NCBI GenBank assembly: GCA_946408345.1
Contig: CAMJRR010000011.1
Coordinates: forward strand, 1-64,000
Length of the DNA stretch: 64,000 nucleotides
Reading direction: 5' to 3'
Source: an uncultured Bacteroidales bacterium
GTDB taxonomy: Bacteria; Bacteroidota; Bacteroidia; Bacteroidales; F082
In this document: positions 58,703 through 64,000 of the stretch, one piece after another
Layout of the letters: each line of letters opens with the position of its first letter
Position numbering within the stretch: the first letter of the stretch is position 1
Notes under the pieces: model-generated
What the model was told of the DNA's origin: nothing
Database searches by the model: none
Seen by the model: the letters and a program-made list of their open reading frames with translations, nothing else
Position numbers and translations under genes: made by a program

Positions 58703-60022
58703 ATGAATCGCAAATCGTTATCCATTTTCAATCTGTTTATTTTCAGTTTTTTGAGTTTTAACCTTTCTGCACAATACGGTCCTCAACTTGACAACCGTGG
58801 CTTTGAACAATGGACTACGCGCAACGAAAATGCAGTCAGCGAACCCATTCATTGGCATTCTGGAGGCACGGCTACTGGAACATGGTCGGGCTTTCTATCA
58901 AGCCAAATCGAGCAGTCTTCGCAGACGCGACCTGGCACTACGGGGAGCAAGAGCGTCAGAGTGTTTCCCGACAGTGTACTTGGCATTACCGCCAACGGCA
59001 CACTGACCAACGGACGCATCAATGCGGGCAGCATGTCGGCCACTGGCTCAGGCAACTACAACTATACGCAACGCTCCGAAAGTGCATTCAACACCCCCAT
59101 CAACCGACTTCCTGATTCGCTCTCCGTTTGGGTGTGTTTCCGCAGCCAAAGCACCACAGACAAGGCTCAAGTGAAGGCCGTCGTCCATGGCAATGCCGAT
59201 TACAAAATCATTGCCAACGGCACTGAAGAGCCTGCAGATATGCGTGTGGCAACAGCGGTTTCGTCGTTCACCCGCACCTCGACTGCTAACGGAGCCTACA
59301 CCTGGCGTCGTCTGAGCATACCTTTCAATAACAATGGTCCTTGCACCGATGTACGCTACATCCTTATTGCTGCCACCACCAATGAGACCCCTGGCACGGG
59401 CAGCACCAACGACGATCTTTTCGTAGACGATGTTTTGTTAGTTTACAATCCGACACTCAGACTTGAACAGTTAGCCTTTAACGAATACGCCGTCAACTCA
59501 ACCATCAATATCCCTTTCACCCTGACAGGAACAATGTCGCCCGACAATCTTAATGCATCCGCCAACCAGGTCATTGCCCAACTCTCCGATGCCAACGGCA
59601 ATTTCAGCAATCCCACTGAGTTGGGTCGTGTCACCACCAACACCAGTGGCAGCTTCACAGTACAAATTCCTAATGTGCCGGAAGGACAGCATTACAAAAT
59701 TCGTGTGGTTTCGACCAACTACCCCATGATTGGCGGCAACATTCAGGAAATCAGCATCATCGACACTTCTTCAATTGATGATTATTCCGCTTCATGTCAA
59801 ATCTTCCCCAACCCGTTCAATTCGACTTTGAGCATTACAACAGAAAAAACGGTCAAAAACATCCTGATTTATGATGTCTTTGGCCGTTTAGTAAAGAACC
59901 AATCTGCTTCGGAAAAGCAGATCGTCCTCAATTTGAACAAATTAAGTGATGGAATCTACATGCTGCGTCTTGACTATGGCGACAGCATGAGCTCCCACCG
60001 AATCGTCAAATTCGCTCGTTAA
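58703..60022 (+). CDS. Secreted PCMD-like protein with T9SS sorting domain
   Basis: About 439 residues from the ATG at 58,703 with a Sec signal (FIFSFLSFNLSAQ). LDNRGFEQWTTRNENAVSEPIHWHS and the following beta-rich region resemble PCMD-type (putative carbohydrate-binding) domains. The last 75 residues are a type IX secretion sorting domain (CQIFPNPFNSTLSITTE, YDVFGRLVKN, YMLRLDYGDSMSSHRIVKF). It is likely exported and attached to the surface. Its end overlaps the converging sodB gene by 17 bp. Confidence 0.83.
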   Translation: MNRKSLSIFNLFIFSFLSFNLSAQYGPQLDNRGFEQWTTRNENAVSEPIHWHSGGTATGTWSGFLSSQIEQSSQTRPGTTGSKSVRVFPDSVLGITANGTLTNGRINAGSMSATGSGNYNYTQRSESAFNTPINRLPDSLSVWVCFRSQSTTDKAQVKAVVHGNADYKIIANGTEEPADMRVATAVSSFTRTSTANGAYTWRRLSIPFNNNGPCTDVRYILIAATTNETPGTGSTNDDLFVDDVLLVYNPTLRLEQLAFNEYAVNSTINIPFTLTGTMSPDNLNASANQVIAQLSDANGNFSNPTELGRVTTNTSGSFTVQIPNVPEGQHYKIRVVSTNYPMIGGNIQEISIIDTSSIDDYSASCQIFPNPFNSTLSITTEKTVKNILIYDVFGRLVKNQSASEKQIVLNLNKLSDGIYMLRLDYGDSMSSHRIVKFAR

Positions 60023-60584
60023 TCACGTCCCAGTCGATGATTTGCCAAAGGGCATTCAGATGGTCGGGACGGCGGTTCTGGTAGTCGATGTAATAGGCAT
60101 GCTCCCACACATCGAAGGTCAGCAAAGGCTTGAAGCCGCGTTGCACAGGATTACCTGCATTGGTCTCCTGCGTGATTTGGAGTTTTCCGTCCTTGTCGAC
60201 GGAGAGCCACACCCAACCTGAGCCAAACAAAGTGGCACCTTTCTTCGTAAACTCTTCTTTGAAAGCATCGAAGGAGCCGAATTGTTGGTCAATCCATTGG
60301 GCAATCACACCCGTAGGTTTGTTGTCGGCTTTCGGAGCACGGAACTGGGTGAAATACAGATTGTGGTTCAGAATTTGGCCTGCATTGTTGAACACGCCAC
60401 CGTCGGCAGTCTTCACGATTTCCTCTAAAGGCATATCCTCATATTTCGTGCCTTCGATGAGGCCGTTGAGGTTGTTGACGTAAGCATTCAGGTGTTTTCC
60501 ATGATGGAATCCCAATGTTTCCTTGCTAATGATAGGCTCTAATGCATTTGCCTCGTAGGGCAATTTAATGAGTTCGTATTTCAT
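60006..60584 (-). CDS. sodB: Superoxide dismutase (Fe/Mn type)
   Basis: A 192-residue SOD. Metal ligands are in LGFHHGKHLNAYV, GQILNHNLYF and LLTFDVWEHAYYIDYQNRR (Asp and His). The glutamine in NNAGQILNH is the position typical of iron or cambialistic enzymes, as in Porphyromonas. It protects an anaerobe from oxygen exposure. A -7 box TATTTTTG (60,619-60,612, minus strand) gives it its own promoter, just past the rpoD terminator. Confidence 0.95.
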   Translation of the reverse strand: MKYELIKLPYEANALEPIISKETLGFHHGKHLNAYVNNLNGLIEGTKYEDMPLEEIVKTADGGVFNNAGQILNHNLYFTQFRAPKADNKPTGVIAQWIDQQFGSFDAFKEEFTKKGATLFGSGWVWLSVDKDGKLQITQETNAGNPVQRGFKPLLTFDVWEHAYYIDYQNRRPDHLNALWQIIDWDVINERI

Positions 60585-60611
60585 ATTGTTATGATTAGTT
60601 GTTCATGGTTG

Positions 60612-60619
60612 CAAAAATA
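60612..60619 (-). promoter_or_regulatory. -7 box of sodB
   Basis: TATTTTTG on the minus strand, 28 bases before the sodB start. Confidence 0.55.
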
Positions 60620-60620
60620 G

Positions 60621-60658
60621 AAAAAAGTGGGATTCCGAAGCAGGAATCCCACTTTTTT
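60621..60658. terminator. Bidirectional terminator after rpoD
   Basis: A perfect 16-bp stem (AAAAAAGTGGGATTCC) with loop GAAGCA and T-runs on both strands. It directly follows the rpoD stop. Confidence 0.88.
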
Positions 60659-61524
60659 CATTGATTCATATACATTTGGAAGAGCGGAGAATTGGGCTCC
60701 GACTTTAGCCGTTTCAAGGCGCGGTCACGGATCTGACGGGTGCGTTCACGCGAGATGTTGAGCTTCATCGCGATTTCCTCCAAAGAGTATTCGCGCGAGG
60801 TGCCCAATCCAAAATACATGCTCAGAATGGTGCGTTCCTTCTCGTTCAACATGTCGAGCGATCTGCGGATGGCGCGACTTGCTGACTCCTGCTCCACTAC
60901 CGAATCGGTCTGTACTTCATCCTCCGCAACATAGACATCCAAGAAGTTGGCATCGTCCTCATCGTCCAAAGGCGCATCGGTTGAGACAGCACGCGAGTTG
61001 AGGTTGAGAAGCTGGTCTACCTTGTCCTCAGGCATATTGAGTTCATCGGCAATCTCCTTGAGGGTGGGACGACGTTCCAGTTTCTGCTCCAAAAGCGATA
61101 TGGCCTTCTTCACCTTGGCCAAGGCACCCACCTGGTTCATGGGAAGACGGATGATGCGCGCCTGCTCGGCCACGGCTTGCAAGATGCTTTGACGGATCCA
61201 CCACACGGCATACGAGATGAACTTAAAGCCGCGGGTCTCATCGAAACGCTGAGCTGCTTTCACCAAACCGAGGTTACCTTCGTTGATCAGGTCTTGCAAG
61301 CTAAGTCCTTGGTTCTGATACTGTTTGGCCACCGAAACGACGAAACGCAGGTTGGCCCTTACGAGCTTGTCCAAAGCGGCTTTATCGCCCGCCTTGATGC
61401 GCTGAGCCAGTTCGACCTCCTCTTCAGTGGTCAAGAGGCTCTCCTTCGCAATGTCGGCCAGGTACTTGTCCAAAGTACCGGCATTGCGGTCGGTAATTTG
61501 TTTTGAAATCTTTAATTGTCTCAT
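60658..61524 (-). CDS. rpoD: Primary RNA polymerase sigma factor
   Basis: A 288-residue sigma-70 group protein, the short primary sigma of Bacteroidota, lacking region 1.1. Region 1.2 is LDKYLADIAKESLLT; region 2 has NLRFVVSVAKQYQNQGLSLQDLINEGNLGLVKAAQRFDETRGFKFISYAVWWIRQSILQA; region 3 has ADELNMPEDKVDQLL; region 4 has EYSLEEIAMKLNISRERTRQIRDRALKRLK. It recognises the TAnnTTTG promoters noted elsewhere in the window. It is a single gene ended by a strong hairpin. Confidence 0.97.
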   Translation of the reverse strand: MRQLKISKQITDRNAGTLDKYLADIAKESLLTTEEEVELAQRIKAGDKAALDKLVRANLRFVVSVAKQYQNQGLSLQDLINEGNLGLVKAAQRFDETRGFKFISYAVWWIRQSILQAVAEQARIIRLPMNQVGALAKVKKAISLLEQKLERRPTLKEIADELNMPEDKVDQLLNLNSRAVSTDAPLDDEDDANFLDVYVAEDEVQTDSVVEQESASRAIRRSLDMLNEKERTILSMYFGLGTSREYSLEEIAMKLNISRERTRQIRDRALKRLKSEPNSPLFQMYMNQ

Positions 61525-61613
61525 TTCTCCGTAATCTTTATTTGTTTAATTGTTTCATATTCAACTTCTTACTCTCCATAGCTCTCTGCACTATTTTTTT
61601 GCATAATCTGCTC

Positions 61614-61649
61614 TTCAAAGGAGGTCGAAATCTGTCAACCTCCTTTGAA
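61614..61649. repeat. 12-bp inverted repeat between rpoD and the HtrA gene
   Basis: TTCAAAGGAGGT (61,614-61,625) pairs exactly with 61,638-61,649 across a 12-base loop. No T-tract follows, so it may be a regulatory leader hairpin of rpoD or a weak transcript end for the protease gene. Confidence 0.6.
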
Positions 61650-61722
61650 TCACAAGTTAAAATACTATCAAAAACCGTACCGAAGTCTTTGATCCTCAGA
61701 AAAATTCTTTGTTACCTTACAA

Positions 61723-63189
61723 TTAGTAGTAAAATGTACCCATCATGCCGTTGGGATAGACACCTTCGATGGTGGTACGGCGCGAACGGGAATTCTTCAG
61801 CGCATTCTCAAGGTCGGTCTTGTTGTTCACTGTATAACCATTCACCTTTGTGATGACGAAGTCGACAGGAACGCCGGAATTCATGAATCGACCTTGACGA
61901 ATCTCGACAATCTTCAATCCAGCCTTGACGTTGAGTCGGCTCATGTCGTTCTGGCTGATGGGCTGCAGCATTAGTCCAAACTCGGAATTGTAGAAACTGT
62001 CGCCTTTCTTGACCACATCCACATTGCCTGCCTCATTGAGTAAGGTCAGTTCATAATTATGGTGGCGGCCATTGCGATTCACTTCCAAATTCACATTGTC
62101 GCCAGGACGATACTGACGAACAGTTTCCATCAATTGGGTAACCGTATTCACTTTCTTTCCATTGATAGAAGTCACCACGTCGCCTTTCTGCACGCCTGCC
62201 ACTTTGGCAGCACCGCCTTCGGTAACCTCAGCAACATACACACCTTCAATGTTTTCCAAGCCTTCCTTCTCCGCTATTTCTTGGGTGAGTTCGGCTGGAT
62301 AGATTCCCAAATAGCCGCGCTGGGTCTCACCATAAAGCAGGAGGTCATCGACCACCTTACGCACAATGTTGGAAGGGATGGCGAAGGAATAGCCTTCGTA
62401 AGAGCCTGTATGCGATGCAATGGCAGCATTGATACCTACCAATTCGCCCTTGGTATTCACCAAAGCACCACCACTATTACCTGGATTGACGGCGGCATCG
62501 GTTTGGATGAATGACTCTACCGAGGTACCTTCACCCAAGATGCTGAGGTTACGGGCTTTAGCACTTACAATACCAGCGGTAACAGTAGAAGTCAGGTTGA
62601 AAGGATTACCCACGGCAAGCACCCATTCACCTATGCGAACGTTGTCGGAGTCGCCAAAGGTAAGATACTCCAAATCGGTGGCATCCACTTTAATCAGGGC
62701 CAAGTCGGTGGTGGGGTCGGTCCCGATGATGGTAGCCGTCTTCTTCACCTTATTATTAAAGGTCACCTCCACCTCGTCGGCACCTTCCACGACGTGGTTG
62801 TTGGTGACGATGTAGCCGTCGGGGGTCAGCACAACGCCCGAACCATAAGCCACCATCGTGTTGTTGCGCGTTTGGCCAGGGTAGCCGTAAAGTTGTCCGA
62901 GCAAGGCTCCAAAGAAGTCGTTATATGTGGTGCTTTGTCTCACCACTTTAGTCATAATATGGACTACTGCGTCAACGCTGCGCTCGGCAGCATCGACGAA
63001 GTCAGGAGTGCTTTCGGTGGGCACAAAAGCCACGCGCTGCATTTTGGATTGCTGAGCCTGCTCTATTTCGGTGGCAGGTTCCTGCATTTCATTCTTGTTC
63101 TCGCTATTTTCAGCGTTTTGGGATGAATTCGCACACGATGCAGCCATCAATAGTCCGGCCAGCATCAAAGTCATACTCACTTTTCTCAT
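61723..63189 (-). CDS. Periplasmic serine protease, HtrA/DegQ family
   Basis: A 488-residue Deg protease with a lipoprotein-like signal (LAGLLMAASC, Cys19). The trypsin-like catalytic triad is His132 (TNNHVVEG), Asp162 (PTTDLALI) and Ser239 (NPGNSGGAL). Two PDZ domains follow (GYLGIYPAELTQEIAEKEGLE onward; LKIVEIRQGRFMNSGVPVDFVITKVNG). It degrades or refolds damaged envelope proteins. It lies upstream of rpoD on the same strand, a common Bacteroidota neighbourhood, 198 bp apart. Confidence 0.95.
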   Translation of the reverse strand: MRKVSMTLMLAGLLMAASCANSSQNAENSENKNEMQEPATEIEQAQQSKMQRVAFVPTESTPDFVDAAERSVDAVVHIMTKVVRQSTTYNDFFGALLGQLYGYPGQTRNNTMVAYGSGVVLTPDGYIVTNNHVVEGADEVEVTFNNKVKKTATIIGTDPTTDLALIKVDATDLEYLTFGDSDNVRIGEWVLAVGNPFNLTSTVTAGIVSAKARNLSILGEGTSVESFIQTDAAVNPGNSGGALVNTKGELVGINAAIASHTGSYEGYSFAIPSNIVRKVVDDLLLYGETQRGYLGIYPAELTQEIAEKEGLENIEGVYVAEVTEGGAAKVAGVQKGDVVTSINGKKVNTVTQLMETVRQYRPGDNVNLEVNRNGRHHNYELTLLNEAGNVDVVKKGDSFYNSEFGLMLQPISQNDMSRLNVKAGLKIVEIRQGRFMNSGVPVDFVITKVNGYTVNNKTDLENALKNSRSRRTTIEGVYPNGMMGTFYY

Positions 63190-63269
63190 CTTATCTCAGT
63201 TTAATGGTTTGTTTTAGTCTTTATAGTGTCATTAATGCTTTTTTTCAACCTTTATTGCACTGAAAAGTG

Positions 63270-63277
63270 TATTTTTG
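63270..63277 (+). promoter_or_regulatory. -7 box upstream of the acetyltransferase gene
   Basis: TATTTTTG on the plus strand, about 80 bases before the ATG at 63,359. Confidence 0.45.
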
Positions 63278-63358
63278 TCGAAAATTTAGCGGGTGTAGGC
63301 TATCAAATTATGTGCCAACTTTACCGTAAAGTGTGGATTTTCACGAATTAATACTGCA

Positions 63359-63925
63359 ATGTTTATCAAGGACGACACGATAACATTACGATGCGCTGAG
63401 CCAGAGGATGCCGAACTGATTTACCGTTGGGAAAACGATAGAGGCATTTGGCGGGTCAGCGGGACGCACGTGCCCTTTACTCGGTTTCAGATTGATCAAT
63501 TCTTATTGAGTAACAACGATTTATTCAGCCAGAAGCAGCTCCGTTTAATGATTGACTTGAATGAAACCGGAGAATCCATCGGCTGTATCGACATCTACGA
63601 CTACGACGCCCTCAACGAACGGGCAAAGGTCGGCATCCTCATTGATGAGACCCACAGGTGCCAAGGCCATGCTGCCAGCACACTATTGCTTTGTTTGGAG
63701 TATCTCTTCCACGACTTGATGCTCCACCAAGTGTATTGCGTCATTGACGAAAAAAACATTGAGAGCCAGAAATTATTTGAAAAACAAGGCTTTGTACTCT
63801 GCGGACGCAGGAAGGATTGGATTAAGACAGAAGATGGGTTTATTGATGCGTTGGAGTATCAACTAATAAGAGCCACCGCTAATACGTCAACAACTGGGTT
63901 TTCGACTTCTCGTCAATATAGGTAG
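63359..63925 (+). CDS. GNAT family N-acetyltransferase (RimJ/RimL-like)
   Basis: A 188-residue GNAT protein: ITLRCAEPEDAELIYRWEND at the start, IGCIDIYDYD, KVGILIDETHRCQGHAASTLL (acetyl-CoA loop, with the QGHA variant of RGxGxG/A), and NIESQKLFEKQGFVLCGRRKDWI. It probably acetylates an N-terminus, a polyamine or a small molecule. The last 15 residues extend past the family end and overlap the converging partial gene. Confidence 0.87.
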   Translation: MFIKDDTITLRCAEPEDAELIYRWENDRGIWRVSGTHVPFTRFQIDQFLLSNNDLFSQKQLRLMIDLNETGESIGCIDIYDYDALNERAKVGILIDETHRCQGHAASTLLLCLEYLFHDLMLHQVYCVIDEKNIESQKLFEKQGFVLCGRRKDWIKTEDGFIDALEYQLIRATANTSTTGFSTSRQYR

Positions 63926-64000
63926 TCTTGCCACTAAGACCTACATGACCGCTGACATCAATGCCGATCTCACCGTCATCGGGGTAAATAAAACCAACCA
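63879..64000 (-). CDS. C-terminal end of a protein (partial, runs off right edge)
   Basis: A minus-strand frame is open from the right edge to a TAG at 63,879-63,881, about 40 codons, with the sensible sequence FIYPDDGEIGIDVSGHVGLS and KSKTQLLTY. No family can be named from so short an end. It overlaps the acetyltransferase tail by 47 bp. Confidence 0.5.
   Translation of the reverse strand, partial: VGFIYPDDGEIGIDVSGHVGLSGKTTYIDEKSKTQLLTY

Noticed and set aside
1..64000. tRNA or rRNA genes and complete insertion sequences
   Set aside because: No cloverleaf or rRNA core sequence was noticed in the intergenic regions, and no transposase or integrase gene was found among the reading frames.

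Overview
The window looks like chromosome from an uncultured or little-studied member of the Bacteroidales (Bacteroidota). Supporting signs are a short 288-residue primary sigma factor, promoters of the Bacteroidota type (-7 box TAnnTTTG, -33 box TTTG, little use of Shine-Dalgarno sites), type IX secretion C-terminal sorting domains, a DUF4421 outer-membrane protein, a Fibrobacter-paralogous-domain lipoprotein, and many 30-110 bp inverted repeats between and inside genes. A complete lysine-fermentation branch suggests an anaerobic amino-acid and sugar fermenter from a gut-like habitat. This is inferred from gene content only.

Layout. (1) 1-10,062, all on the minus strand: a lysine-fermentation operon read right to left from one well-formed promoter (10,031-10,062): atoD, kal, kce, kdd, kamA, kamB, kamC. 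It is interrupted by unrelated genes (a Fibrobacter-domain lipoprotein, a RhuM protein with a small lipoprotein, and a KilA-N protein). kamD/kamE and the second CoA-transferase subunit are expected off the left edge. (2) 10,448-14,508: a lipoprotein with an HExxH motif, a 65-residue protein with its own terminator, an ECF sigma factor and an orphan DUF4143 ATPase. (3) 14,558-18,225: a 33-bp tandem-repeat array, uvrA with a probable TTG start, and a ProX-type editing deacylase. (4) 18,281-21,838: a two-gene module pairing a membrane-anchored DarT-like ADP-ribosyltransferase with a putative NADAR-like partner, then a Bro-N antirepressor-like gene. (5) 21,962-28,281: a sirtuin, a uracil-DNA-glycosylase-fold enzyme, a GH29 fucosidase, a secreted M64 peptidase and two lipoproteins. 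(6) 28,404-35,365: a membrane AraC-family regulator followed by a galactose cluster (galK, a stand-alone SecD-like periplasmic domain, a sugar nucleotidyltransferase, galM, an MFS importer). (7) 35,433-40,050: a LysM-tailed esterase, a flippase and parE. (8) 40,051-49,358: an accessory island starting at the 3' end of parE. It holds hipBA, a second, diverged copy of the last 96 bp of parE, a four-gene minus-strand operon (unknown protein, four-helix membrane protein, NdpA-like nucleoid protein, RhuM), a candidate structured RNA, and a three-gene restriction-modification operon. (9) 49,539-64,000: prolyl oligopeptidase, a ParE-type toxin-antitoxin pair, outer-membrane proteins, a TonB receptor with a membrane-bound HTH regulator, a phosphoesterase, sodB, rpoD, an HtrA/Deg protease and an acetyltransferase.

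The points most worth following are the DarT-like/NADAR-like module, the parE-end duplication around hipBA, the uncharacterised four-gene operon beside the restriction-modification genes, the long hairpin RNA candidate between them, and the solo SecD domain inside the galactose cluster. A recurrent theme is that palindromic repeats enter coding sequence in frame (KilA-N gene, end of kamC, parE).
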